Positions 7,937 through 16,431 of a DNA stretch of 64,000 nucleotides are shown one piece after another. The notes under the pieces were generated by a model that worked only from the letters and a program-made list of their open reading frames with translations, was not told the DNA's origin and made no database searches. The translations under genes and the position numbers were made by a program. Location of the stretch: positions 1 through 64,000 of the forward strand of contig JAHFRQ010000006.1 of NCBI GenBank assembly GCA_023266215.1, written 5' to 3'. Position 1 is the stretch's first letter. Every line of letters begins with the position of its first letter. The DNA comes from Gammaproteobacteria bacterium (lineage in GTDB: Bacteria > Pseudomonadota > Gammaproteobacteria > Coxiellales > Coxiellaceae).

Positions 7937-8913
7937 TAAGCCGGCACCCCTAGTTCTGCTTCCATTATTTCAATTAATCTTTGAAAAGCTTTGGTTGATT
8001 GATCCAAACAAGTCCAGTCAACCGGATGAAAAGTCGGCGCATGTCTCTTGAACTGATTTGTCGACAATATTGCTTCTGCAATGGTTCTTGCAACAAAAGG
8101 CTTTCTCGTTGTGCCTAAATCTACGGAAACCCTCTTTCGGCCCAAAGATTTTGATTTATCATTTGCAAAAACCTTCGGTGCAATCCTAATATTTTTTGCC
8201 TCTGATGGTTGATCTAGCTTATTTTGAATTTGCGCTTCAGTCGCAGATACCAGTTGCCTTGCTAAATCCAAGGTGACTATTTTCCCATCTCGAATAAAGT
8301 TCATTAAAGCTAAATTCGATAATATTGCTTTATAGAATTGCGCTTGTGGACGGCTAACGCTCATGATTTCAGAAAGCATAATGGCTGTTAGCTCTTCGTT
8401 ATGTTCTACTTGATACGCATCTAATATCGCTTTAACGTTCATTAATTTTTCATAAAGCGAGAGGTCTTTTCGAGATTGGTTTTCAGACCACTGAATCACT
8501 TTTAAATCGAGTGCTTTTGGTTTCTTTCTAAATACACGCGCTTCAATTATTTTCTTTTCAGCGATAATAGATGCAAAAAAACGTCTTTCGCCTGCAACCA
8601 ATTTAAAATTGCCGCCCTCTTCAATCACGACGATTGGATGAAGCAGCCCTTCTTTTTTGATAGATTCTGCAAGTTCACACAAACCATCATGCTCTTCTTT
8701 TTTAGCAATATACTGAGGATCTGATGTTGATAAACCCGATCTTAAATCCAGCAAAGTAATTTTGTGTTTTCTGGGATTTTCAGGATCAAGGTTAATACGA
8801 TTAATTAAAATTTCGGTATTAAAAAAATTCGAATTTTCAGCTTCGGCCATCTGAATTGTTTGAGTGAGAGCTGTATTAACCGCTGAGCTAATGCCAAATC
8901 TTTTTTTAGACAT
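7936..8913 (-). CDS. parB: ParB-family partition protein
   Basis: 325 aa. The N-terminal ParB/Srx-type domain carries LVAGERRFFAS (GERR at 108-111) and ENQSRKDLSLYEK (144-156), the conserved boxes that in this family bind CTP and load the clamp at parS. A helix-turn-helix follows at about 165-205 (MLSEIMSVSRPQAQFYKAIL). The C-terminal part should dimerise. Its start overlaps the parA end by 8 bases and its stop overlaps the RHH gene start, so all three are one translationally coupled operon. With ParA it segregates the plasmid at cell division. The parS-like site at 7419-7434 is the likely target. Confidence 0.88.
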   Translation of the reverse strand: MSKKRFGISSAVNTALTQTIQMAEAENSNFFNTEILINRINLDPENPRKHKITLLDLRSGLSTSDPQYIAKKEEHDGLCELAESIKKEGLLHPIVVIEEGGNFKLVAGERRFFASIIAEKKIIEARVFRKKPKALDLKVIQWSENQSRKDLSLYEKLMNVKAILDAYQVEHNEELTAIMLSEIMSVSRPQAQFYKAILSNLALMNFIRDGKIVTLDLARQLVSATEAQIQNKLDQPSEAKNIRIAPKVFANDKSKSLGRKRVSVDLGTTRKPFVARTIAEAILSTNQFKRHAPTFHPVDWTCLDQSTKAFQRLIEIMEAELGVPA

Positions 8914-9811
8914 ACACTTCTTCCTTCTTTTGATTTTTATCCATTAAATTCATTTTACTCATAACATATTCGCACATCTCGATGCATTCTTGTTTTGCCT
9001 TATTCACACCTGGCAAATCAAATATTGATTTTGGCATCGCATTTTCCGTGTCGTTTTCTGCAAAAGTAATTCTGCGAGATAATTTACACGGCATTAAATG
9101 CTCCGCAATCGCTGCATTATTTTTTAAATCTTCATACATACTGGTATGCAAAGCGGTGCGGCTATCAAACATATTAGGCAAAATACCTATTAAATTCAAT
9201 GGGTTATTTTCATCCCGATTTTTCTTCTCAAGCATCCACAGTTGCATCATTCCAAAAACGCCTCGAATAGGCTTATCTTCCATTTGCGTTGGAATAATAA
9301 TATGAGATGCAGCCCTCATTGCTGAGCGCGTCAACGGGCCCTTGGACGGCGCGGTGTCAACAACAACAAAATCATAATTATCTTGCACATCCTTCATGCT
9401 CAAAAATGCTTTAAAGCGATCGTAAATTTTTTCTAGGACTTCATCTTTTCTGCATTGCTCTACCATCAATAACTCAGAAGCGTAGGCTGGCATGATATCT
9501 AAATTTTCATTCATGGTAGGGTAGGGAATAACGCCTTCTTGCGGCCTTAAAAAAATATCTGCGATACTGCTTCGACCTTCCCAGCCTTCGTCAGTTTCTT
9601 TGTAATCAGGGTGAACAGAAGGGCGATGGCCATCCGGACTATTAGGATCGATCTCCATTTGCATTAAACGTTGAGAAATATTGCACTGTGGATCTAAATC
9701 AATAACCAGTGTTCTTTTTTTAAGAACTTTTGAAAAATATTCTGCGAGAATAGAGGTAATGCAAGTTTTGCCAACACCTCCTTTGTTATTGCACGGGACT
9801 ATCACTTTCAT
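8906..9811 (-). CDS. parA: ParA partition ATPase
   Basis: 301 aa. The deviant Walker A KGGVGKT is at residues 10-16, the A' motif VIDLDPQCN near 36-44, and Walker B VVVDTAP near 148-154. This is the MinD/ParA class of ATPase that forms ATP-dependent dimers on the nucleoid and moves ParB-bound plasmid copies. It lacks an N-terminal DNA-binding domain, unlike the decayed parA at 89-471, so the two come from different partition systems. The start has AAGGAGCG 7 bases upstream. It is the first gene of the parA-parB-RHH operon, transcribed away from the iterons and rep. Confidence 0.93.
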   Translation of the reverse strand: MKVIVPCNNKGGVGKTCITSILAEYFSKVLKKRTLVIDLDPQCNISQRLMQMEIDPNSPDGHRPSVHPDYKETDEGWEGRSSIADIFLRPQEGVIPYPTMNENLDIMPAYASELLMVEQCRKDEVLEKIYDRFKAFLSMKDVQDNYDFVVVDTAPSKGPLTRSAMRAASHIIIPTQMEDKPIRGVFGMMQLWMLEKKNRDENNPLNLIGILPNMFDSRTALHTSMYEDLKNNAAIAEHLMPCKLSRRITFAENDTENAMPKSIFDLPGVNKAKQECIEMCEYVMSKMNLMDKNQKKEEVYV

Positions 9812-9841
9812 CGTAACGCTCCTTGTTTGGATTATTTTTTG

Positions 9842-10015
9842 TATTACGTAGAATCTAATTTATCATGATATAGATTTTTTGCAAATATCTTGTTACTCTT
9901 AAAAAAGCACAACAACATTGTTTTATAAAAAATTTTCAAAATTCACTGTTGTTATAGTTTATAATATGTTTTTAATGTTTCTTTCTGAATTTATTCAATA
10001 GAAACATGAAGTTAC
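9842..10015. other. AT-rich region between parA and the iterons
   Basis: Very AT-rich DNA between the divergent parA and rep genes, containing a dispersed ACAACA / TGTTGT inverted repeat (about 9910-9953) and TATAAT at 9960-9965. The AT content beside the iterons fits a DNA-unwinding element and the shared promoter region of parA and rep. The function is inferred from position. Confidence 0.45.
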
Positions 10016-10023
10016 GGCACTTT

Positions 10024-10104
10024 ATGTGACGTTTGTGTGACTAAATGTGACGTTTGTGTGAAGTAAATGTGACATCTGTGTGACTAAATGTGACGTTTGT
10101 GTGC
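10024..10104 (+). repeat. oriV: Four replication iterons (plasmid origin)
   Basis: Four direct repeats of ATGTGACGTTTGTGTGA start at 10024, 10045, 10067 and 10088, a spacing of 21-22 bases, that is two helical turns. The third copy reads ATGTGACATCTGTGTGA and the fourth has C for the last A. Evenly phased repeats directly in front of a Rep_3-type initiator gene define an iteron origin. Rep binding to them both starts replication and limits copy number in such plasmids. Confidence 0.85.
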
Positions 10105-10145
10105 TGATTGCAACGGATAGTTAGGAAGAAAAAAGGGATGCTCTG

Positions 10146-11480
10146 ATGGAGATGGAATTGCTCAATAAAGACTTTGAGATCATCAATGGTCGCACAGTTG
10201 TAAAAAAACACGTAGCAACCATTCATTGCTCAAACAAACTTTCTTTGCTCGAAAGAAAGATATCAAACGCATTGCTATTCCATGCTTTCCCCAATCTTAA
10301 AAATCAATTAATTCACCAAATCAAAATGGATGATTTAAAGCGCCTAATCGGCGTTAATACTAGAAATCATTTTGCCTTAAAAGAAGCGCTAAAAAAATTA
10401 ATCAGCACGTTATTGGAATGGAATCTTTTGGGTGACAGCATTCCCGAGTTAGAGTTAGAGGGGTGGAATGCATCAACTATTTTATCGTCCGTCAGTGTTT
10501 CAAAAGGCGTTATTAAATATCAATATAGCGAATTAATTAAAACTTTAATTATTGATCCTAAAATCTACGGAAAAATAAACCTAGCGATTCAAGCACGATT
10601 TAAATCATCATATGCATTAGCTTTATATGAAAATTGTTCTCGCTATCGCGGATTGCCCTACACGAAAAATATTGATATTGCCGTATTCCGAAAGTTAATG
10701 GGTGTTGAAGAAGGAAAGTACGAAATATTTCGAGATTTTAATCGTCGCGTGCTAAATCAAGCTGTATCAGAAATTAATACCTGTTCGGATATTCGTATTA
10801 CCCCAGAAATTGCACGAATAGGAAAAATGATCAAATCAATCAAATTTAAAATTGAAGAAAGATCGATTAAGCAGCGCATCGGTATTGTTGCAAGTGATGA
10901 TTCCGAAAAATCATCGATAGAAACATTAACCAAAGATTTTATTAAAGAGTTTGGAGAAGAAAAAGTGAATAGGGCAGTTGAGTATGTTCAGTCGCGATCA
11001 GCTTATAAAAAGGGTGAGATAAAAAACATACCGGGTTATATCAAGTCTGCCATTGTTAATTCGTATGAAGAAAAAATACAAAAGGAAAAAAACAAGACCA
11101 GGCTCACAGACACTCAAAAAGAAGATGTTAATTGGCGAATGCATCGGGTTGATTACTACCGGTATATCACAGAACACATGATGAAAGAATTTATAACAGC
11201 AAGTGAAGAAGGCCAACATAAAGCACTGTCAGATTTTTTTGCTAACGGAAAAACCATCGTGGATAATTTTTCTCAAGATGAGCATTGGTTTTCGACTGTG
11301 TATAAGAAATTAGGTGCTTCTGCCGATGGTTTGAGATTATCTATCGCGTCAAAAGCATTGGACGCAGCGATTTTTTTTGAAAGGGGCTTTACAGAATTTC
11401 TATACAAAAAATATAAGAATCTAAAAGAAAGCGCGCCCAATTTTGCAGAGTTTATGGCTCAGCAAACCGCTGATATTTGA
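10146..11480 (+). CDS. rep: Replication initiator protein, Rep_3 (RepB/RepE-like) family
   Basis: 444 aa. Residues about 20-240 match the double winged-helix initiator fold: KLSLLERKISNALLFHAF, then MDDLKRLIGVNTRNHFALKE, SSYALALYENCSRYRG, FRKLMGVEEGKYEIFRDFNRRVLNQA. The ~200-residue C-terminal extension, lysine-rich near 280-335, is less familiar. It starts 42 bases after the last iteron, the standard arrangement for an iteron-controlled replicon. It should bind the iterons as a monomer and recruit host DnaA/DnaB. AAGGGATG lies ahead of the start; a second ATG follows two codons later. Confidence 0.87.
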   Translation: MEMELLNKDFEIINGRTVVKKHVATIHCSNKLSLLERKISNALLFHAFPNLKNQLIHQIKMDDLKRLIGVNTRNHFALKEALKKLISTLLEWNLLGDSIPELELEGWNASTILSSVSVSKGVIKYQYSELIKTLIIDPKIYGKINLAIQARFKSSYALALYENCSRYRGLPYTKNIDIAVFRKLMGVEEGKYEIFRDFNRRVLNQAVSEINTCSDIRITPEIARIGKMIKSIKFKIEERSIKQRIGIVASDDSEKSSIETLTKDFIKEFGEEKVNRAVEYVQSRSAYKKGEIKNIPGYIKSAIVNSYEEKIQKEKNKTRLTDTQKEDVNWRMHRVDYYRYITEHMMKEFITASEEGQHKALSDFFANGKTIVDNFSQDEHWFSTVYKKLGASADGLRLSIASKALDAAIFFERGFTEFLYKKYKNLKESAPNFAEFMAQQTADI

Positions 11481-11537
11481 TTCGCTTTGAATAAATTAGC
11501 GCTATAATATTTATTTTCTTAATACGGACATAAAATT

Positions 11538-12905
11538 GTGAATTCAAGCGAGCTTGATTTATTAACCAAAGAAGGCGAATGTCTAACTGTTGAGTTAAAA
11601 GAAAGTTACACTAATAAAATTGATCGGGACATGGTCGCTTTTGCTAATACCAGCGGCGGTCGCATTTTATTGGGTGTCACTGACAAGGGAAAAATCATTG
11701 GTGAGAAATTAACAAATAAATTAAAAGCTGATATTAATTGCCTTGCCAGAAATTGCGATCCCTCGATAACGCTCGATAGCATTAAACAAGTAAATGACGT
11801 TATTGTTATTGAAATACCAGAAAGCAATCAAAAACCACACAGTTGTTCAGCCGGCTATTATCGCAGGTTAGACGGCGCAACGCAGAAAATGAATCAGAAT
11901 GAACTAAAACTCGTATTTAAAAATGCGGGTAAAATAGAGTCATTTGAGATGGAAATTAATAAAAAAGTTGCATGGGAGAATATTTCCACTTTAAAAATTG
12001 AAAAATTCTTAGCTGAAGCTGATATTCAACTTAAAGATATCAAACCGCAAGCAATATTAAACAGTTTGTGCCTTGCCGAAAAATCACATATTAATAATGC
12101 TGGTGTGTTATTTTTTGCAGATGAACCAAGGCAATATATTTTACAATGCGAAATGATTTTGGCTGCCTTTAAAGGTAGCACTAAAGTGCATATTTATGAT
12201 CGAATTGATGTGCGAGATGATTTAATTACGCAATTTAATACCGCAATGATTTTTTTACGGAAGCATTTAAATGTTCGAAGTGAAATTACTGGTATTAACC
12301 GAAAAGATATATGCGAGATTCCATTAGCCGCGCTGCGAGAAGCGGTGATCAACGCGATTATTCATCGTGATTACTCAACTCGTGGAATGAGTATCATGGT
12401 GGAAGTTTATACGGATCGAGTCGTGATTCAAAATCCAGGAAAATTACCGGATGGAATGAGTATTAAAGCATTAATGCACACTTCAATGCGTCGAAATGAA
12501 ATTATTGCAGATATGTTTGGACGAATAGACAAGGCAGAAAGAATGGGGAGCGGCATTAAGCGTATTTTAGATTTGATATCAGATGCAAATTTACCAGAAC
12601 CCATTTTCGACAATAATAATTTATTTTTCAATGTGACATTTAAGCGCGATCCACAGTTTTCAATCAATCCAGCACCGCACGAAATTAATAAAATATCTGC
12701 TAGCGATTTAACGGATAGACAGCACGCAATTATAGAAGCACTTCATGATCAAAAATTATCGTCGAGTGAAATTCTTGAGGTATTGACTGTTTCAGCCTCT
12801 GACAGAACTGTTCAGCGCGAATTGCAGTTATTAAAAGATATGGGGTATATTGATTTTGAAGGCCCCAAGGGGTGGGCTCGCAAGTGGTTTGTTGTGAAAG
12901 AGTAA
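11538..12905 (+). CDS. AlbA_2 / HATPase_c_4 ATP-binding transcriptional regulator-like protein
   Basis: 455 aa beginning with GTG. The AlbA_2 domain (about 10-125) shows ECLTVELKES and the signature FANTSGGRILLGVTDKG. The middle holds a GHKL-type ATP-binding domain with AALREAVINAIIHRDYS (about 263-279) and GSGIKRILDL. A winged helix ends the protein (LTDRQHAIIEALHD ... RTVQRELQLLKDMGYI). Such proteins are often labelled RecG-like or Schlafen-like and are common on plasmids and near defence genes; their biochemical role is unsettled. A second member lies at 43078-44556. Four 11-bp tandem repeats follow right after the stop codon. Confidence 0.8.
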   Translation: MNSSELDLLTKEGECLTVELKESYTNKIDRDMVAFANTSGGRILLGVTDKGKIIGEKLTNKLKADINCLARNCDPSITLDSIKQVNDVIVIEIPESNQKPHSCSAGYYRRLDGATQKMNQNELKLVFKNAGKIESFEMEINKKVAWENISTLKIEKFLAEADIQLKDIKPQAILNSLCLAEKSHINNAGVLFFADEPRQYILQCEMILAAFKGSTKVHIYDRIDVRDDLITQFNTAMIFLRKHLNVRSEITGINRKDICEIPLAALREAVINAIIHRDYSTRGMSIMVEVYTDRVVIQNPGKLPDGMSIKALMHTSMRRNEIIADMFGRIDKAERMGSGIKRILDLISDANLPEPIFDNNNLFFNVTFKRDPQFSINPAPHEINKISASDLTDRQHAIIEALHDQKLSSSEILEVLTVSASDRTVQRELQLLKDMGYIDFEGPKGWARKWFVVKE

Positions 12906-12914
12906 CTTAAAAAT

Positions 12915-12958
12915 CTCACCGCCAACTCACCGCCAACTCACCGCCAACTCATGGCCAA
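12915..12958. repeat. 11-bp tandem repeat after the AlbA_2 gene
   Basis: CTCACCGCCAA is repeated three times exactly (12915-12947), with a fourth degenerate copy, CTCATGGCCAA. It is GC-rich in an AT-rich region and begins 10 bases after the stop codon. The second AlbA_2 gene also has short repeats, but inside its linker. Confidence 0.85.
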
Positions 12959-13015
12959 ATCCAGAGAAAGTGTCCGCGAGACGTGATTAAACTTAATTAA
13001 ATCAATGAGTTAAAA

Positions 13016-13426
13016 ATGAAAACAATATTGTGCTACGGCGATTCTAACACCTGGGGCTGGAACCCAGAAAAATACGATGAAAAAACGGATCACAAAGCAA
13101 GATATCCTCGTGATGTTCGATGGACGGGTCGTCTTCAAAAATTATTAGGCGATAATTATTACGTCATTGAAGAAGGGCTAAATGGCCGCGCAACTAATTT
13201 AAATCATTCAGAGCCACCCGATCGCAATGGTAAAACGTATTTAATGCCATGCCTTTATTCTCAATCGCCGATTGATTTAGTTATTTTATTTCTAGGTGGC
13301 AATGATTTAAAAGCGATTTATAATCGCTCAGCCAAAGAAATTGCAGATGGTTTATCAGAATTAATTTCAATGATCCAATCATCAAAATATGGCGCTGATC
13401 AGAATCAGAAGGTGTTTTTAATTTAA
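13016..13426 (+). pseudogene. C-terminally truncated SGNH/GDSL hydrolase
   Basis: 136 aa. Block I with the nucleophile serine is present (GDSNTWGW, residues 8-15), as are the block II glycine (EEGLNGRATN) and block III (LFLGGNDLK). Family members of this arylesterase type run to about 210 residues and end with a DxxH block giving the catalytic Asp and His. Here the protein stops at QKVFLI, exactly where those would follow, so it cannot have a complete catalytic triad. The next gene starts on the last base of the stop codon, suggesting that a recombination event replaced the 3' third. Confidence 0.65.
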
Positions 13427-13776
13427 TGCAGTTTTGGGTTGAAGAAAAAAATAAAAATGAACGAGATGAAATTATCGCAGATATTCAAGACTTAATTGAT
13501 GATTCATCAGAGCAAGGCGTTATTGAAAAAGAATACATTCGATTTAATGACTTAGATGCCATCGCAAAAAATATTCGTTCATTTAAAAACAGCCTGCTAA
13601 GCAAAGTGATGGAAGAAGGTGGAATTAGCAAGCTTGCCCAATTAACAGGAATACCACAGCCTTCGTTATCGAGGTTTTTCAACACCAATACAATGCCAAG
13701 ACGCGCGACATTGCTAAAAATTGCAAAAGCATTGAATTTAGATGAGTTAAAGACGGAAAAAATATGGGGTAGGTGA
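13426..13776 (+). CDS. XRE-type helix-turn-helix protein
   Basis: 116 aa. The C-terminal half is a lambda-repressor-like HTH: SKLAQLTGIPQPSLSRFFN at about 65-85, then RRATLLKIAKALNLDEL. The N-terminal half is acidic and helical (NERDEIIADIQDLIDD). This layout, a short N-terminal region then HTH, resembles HigA-type antitoxins, but no toxin is adjacent. Its ATG lies in a TAATG overlap with the truncated SGNH gene, so it is probably expressed from that transcript. The amino terminus might be an accident of the fusion that truncated the hydrolase. Confidence 0.6.
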   Translation: MQFWVEEKNKNERDEIIADIQDLIDDSSEQGVIEKEYIRFNDLDAIAKNIRSFKNSLLSKVMEEGGISKLAQLTGIPQPSLSRFFNTNTMPRRATLLKIAKALNLDELKTEKIWGR

Positions 13777-13780
13777 TTCA

Positions 13781-14491
13781 TCAACCGGCAATTATTTTTT
13801 TCATCTTTTCTTCAAGCATTTCAATCCGGTCTTCAGCCAAGCGGCCGTATTGAACAAAGTGGCCAGGAAGTGCACCATGAAATGATCGATTATTGTTTAT
13901 TTCTGAAAACAATTTTATTAAATAATTTTTTAAATTTTTATCTGATTGATTAATAAATTCGACAATTTTTGTACATCCATCTAACACGGAAACAATATCT
14001 TCAAAATCATGGCTAGCATAAAAATCCATATTTCCGCGAGTCTTAAATGCCTCTAATTTTGTTGCAAGAAAATAAGGCGCTGCAACTACCTTAATATTTA
14101 TTTGACTTGTCAGGGGAACAATAGTGGCCGTTGAAATTGCATCTTTATACCAACGATTGCCAAATCCTAAAATTTTCTCATCCGTTGGCATAACATCTAA
14201 AATCACATGATCATAGCGCCACCTACAAATGACTTCTTCAGATAAGGATTGTTTAAAGCCCAACGCCCTTAATTTTTTCTCTACATGATGATATTCTCGC
14301 AATGAAATAACATCAACAATGCAATCTACATCGAACGTGTGTCTCACATCAGGCGAGTAAGGATCGTCAATCAACAGCGCCGTTGTACAGCCGCCTAAAA
14401 ACACAACCTCATCGCGTAGATCACCTAGTTTAGTTGCGACAAATTCCAACATCCTCATATTTGCCAATCTGACTGCGTTATTATTTTGCAT
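13781..14491 (-). CDS. Nucleotidyltransferase-fold protein (AbiEii-like toxin candidate)
   Basis: 236 aa. VVFLGGCTTALLID (about 30-43) and HTFDVDCIVDV (about 51-61) are the GG...T and D-x-D elements of the DNA polymerase beta-like nucleotidyltransferase fold found in AbiEii/AbiGii and MNT toxins. Its start overlaps the upstream winged-helix gene by 11 bases. In known systems the enzyme modifies tRNA or other targets and the partner neutralises it or represses the operon. Here the pair arrangement is seen, while toxicity is inference. Confidence 0.7.
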   Translation of the reverse strand: MQNNNAVRLANMRMLEFVATKLGDLRDEVVFLGGCTTALLIDDPYSPDVRHTFDVDCIVDVISLREYHHVEKKLRALGFKQSLSEEVICRWRYDHVILDVMPTDEKILGFGNRWYKDAISTATIVPLTSQINIKVVAAPYFLATKLEAFKTRGNMDFYASHDFEDIVSVLDGCTKIVEFINQSDKNLKNYLIKLFSEINNNRSFHGALPGHFVQYGRLAEDRIEMLEEKMKKIIAG

Positions 14492-15011
14492 TAGTTCTCA
14501 ACCTTTTTTTCAACAATGTTATCGCCATATTTCTTTCTCGCGCTCGACCTGATCGAATTGCATCAACTAAAACCAATATCTCATAAAAAATTTGATCTGG
14601 ATTTTCACGTAATGCTTTTGATGTAGATGAATGAATAGGCATTAACGCAACACCACGTTTTTCTCCCATTGCATCTGGCCATACGGGAATAGGGTCATCT
14701 CCGACGGCAATTTTATCATGAAAAAGTGGGGCTGCAATTGAAGTGGGTGTTCCGCGCGTGTACTCACCTAATTTAACTGGAAAGAAAAACTTAACAGCAC
14801 TAATTAAAAATTCTTGTGCTGCGTCAATATTAGGGATGAGATCACCTTTTTTATTAATTCTTAACAGCCCCGCATTGTTTAATCGTTCGACGCCGCCATT
14901 TATTTCAGATAAGCTAATATGCAATATTTTGGCTAATGCTCGTTGAGACCACTGTTTTCCAGGATTTGCCAAGAGCTTTATTAAAAGCAAACAATCTTGT
15001 GATTTTAGCAC
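14481..15011 (-). CDS. Winged-helix partner of the nucleotidyltransferase (antitoxin candidate)
   Basis: 176 aa. The N-terminal ~60 residues form a winged helix (LLLIKLLANPGKQWSQRALAKILHISLSEINGG described by positions 8-40, then RLNNAGLLRI). The C-terminal part has no recognised domain but contains PLFHDKIAVGDDPIPVWPD, a conserved-looking segment. First gene of a two-gene operon with an 11-base overlap into the nucleotidyltransferase. By analogy with AbiEi/AbiEii it would autorepress and neutralise. It differs in sequence from the AbiEi at 32114-32899, so these are two distinct modules. Confidence 0.6.
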   Translation of the reverse strand: MLKSQDCLLLIKLLANPGKQWSQRALAKILHISLSEINGGVERLNNAGLLRINKKGDLIPNIDAAQEFLISAVKFFFPVKLGEYTRGTPTSIAAPLFHDKIAVGDDPIPVWPDAMGEKRGVALMPIHSSTSKALRENPDQIFYEILVLVDAIRSGRARERNMAITLLKKRLRTNAK

Positions 15012-15508
15012 CTGATTTTCTCCTGTTGGCTATATAAAATCATTATATCACAAGTGTTCTGTGTTCGCGAACAGAAAACATATATTTTTGAAAGCATACC
15101 AGTACCCATAATTTAAGACAGTTATTCATTGTTTTTGCAGGACTATATATTTTACTTGCGGTGATAGCATGTACACGGCATTTTGGTTTTCCTAGCCACA
15201 AGCACTAATTTTGTGTTGCGAAGGTGAAAAAGTACGGAGATTTTTATTTTCATCATCTGCGCAGATTTCTTTGTGCGATGACTTAAAGAAGTCAGCGTTA
15301 TTTTTGCATCAGTCGACAATGGATTTACAGCAAAAAAAACTTGATGTTGTATCATTTTTTAATATTCTCCTATTTGCACTCAAAGGTGTAACAGACTTAG
15401 TTGATACAGCAGTGTGCTCGCAAGAGCAGTTTTACAAAACATTCAACCACTGAGTGAGAAATTAGCAAAAACTTTACGTCAGATATTAAATATAATATAG
15501 TCGAGACC
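15012..15508. other. About 500 bases without a supported gene
   Basis: Short frames exist on both strands (for example 15319-15453) but lack ribosome-binding sites and recognisable sequence. A weak hairpin TGCTC-GCAA-GAGCA followed by GTTTT lies at about 15416-15433. Nothing else was recognised. Confidence 0.4.
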
Positions 15509-16228
15509 ATGGAAATGATTAAAAATATTAGCGAAGAAAAACGCAGGGAATCTGTTTCATTTGATGCATTTTATTTTGAGAAAATGCGCGAAATGGGAAA
15601 AATATTTTCCATGCAAGATACTTTTTCACATATTGCTGATATTAATTTATGGGGATCATCTGAATCAGTGTCGGGTGAAGGATCAACCTATTCTGAAACG
15701 CGTACTCTTAAAAATAACTTAATTAATTTGTTAATAGCGCTAAAAATTAAAACTGTGCTAGATGCGCCTTGCGGTGATTTTCAATGGTTCTCATCAATTG
15801 TTTTTTCCATTGAAAAATATATTGGCGTTGATATAGAAAAAAATAATATTGAAAAACTAAAAAATCTTTATCAAAACAAGACTCCTTTATTTAAAACCGC
15901 CGATATTTGTGAAACCAAGTTAGATCGTGCTGATCTTATTCTTTGCAGAGATTGCTTAGTGCATTTTTCATATTGCGATATTAAAAGAGCAATTAGAAAT
16001 TTCAAAAACACCGGATCGACTTATTTATTAACCACGACATTTTCTGATGCGAATATAAATATGGATATTACAACAGGTGATTGGAGAACGCTCAATTTGC
16101 AAATTGAGCCTTTTAATTTTCCAAAGCCAATTAATATAATAACAGAAGGCTGCAAACAGAACGACGGGCTATATCAAGATAAAAGTCTTGCGCTTTGGAG
16201 ATTGAATGACTTGCGTGTTGATTTTTAA
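15509..16228 (+). CDS. Class I SAM-dependent methyltransferase
   Basis: 239 aa. Motif I is VLDAPCGDFQWFS (about 85-97), the acidic residue closing strand 2 is in IGVDIEKNN, and motif IV is LILCRDCLVHFSY, followed by a region that fits the post-catalytic strands (STYLLTTTF). These are the signatures of a Rossmann-fold methyltransferase that uses S-adenosylmethionine. The substrate is unknown; the CRDCLVHF motif does not match DNA methylase motifs (DPPY/NPPF), so a small-molecule or protein substrate is more likely. It stands alone between the nucleotidyltransferase module and queC. Confidence 0.75.
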   Translation: MEMIKNISEEKRRESVSFDAFYFEKMREMGKIFSMQDTFSHIADINLWGSSESVSGEGSTYSETRTLKNNLINLLIALKIKTVLDAPCGDFQWFSSIVFSIEKYIGVDIEKNNIEKLKNLYQNKTPLFKTADICETKLDRADLILCRDCLVHFSYCDIKRAIRNFKNTGSTYLLTTTFSDANINMDITTGDWRTLNLQIEPFNFPKPINIITEGCKQNDGLYQDKSLALWRLNDLRVDF

Positions 16229-16275
16229 TTTTAACAAAAATACCCGGATATATAAAGTAAGTGTTTTTGTTAAAA
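16229..16275. repeat. Perfect 12-bp inverted repeat
   Basis: TTTTAACAAAAA (16229-16240) and TTTTTGTTAAAA (16264-16275) flank a 23-base spacer, right after the methyltransferase stop. The arms are almost all A/T. It could be a weak bidirectional terminator between convergent genes or a protein-binding site. Confidence 0.6.
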
Positions 16276-16431
16276 TTAGAGCACGGTACAAAATATGTAA
16301 ACTTATTAATTAATGAGAGACCTTGAATTCTATATTAATTTTTAATAACTTTGCTACCATTCATAAGCTATATTTTCGCTGATACATTCCGTCACCGTTG
16401 TAAAAATTATTGCGCAACAATCAATATTTTC

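Noticed and set aside
10024-10104. Iterons considered as a CRISPR-like array
   Set aside because: Spacers are only about 4-5 bases and the copies are phased at 21-22 bases in front of a rep gene; no cas genes are present.
15211-15453. 80-codon frame beginning with TTG, and the minus-strand frame over it
   Set aside because: No ribosome-binding site for either start and no recognisable sequence.
15509-16228. Methyltransferase considered as a DNA methylase of a restriction-modification system
   Set aside because: No DPPY/NPPF motif, no target-recognition domain and no adjacent restriction enzyme.
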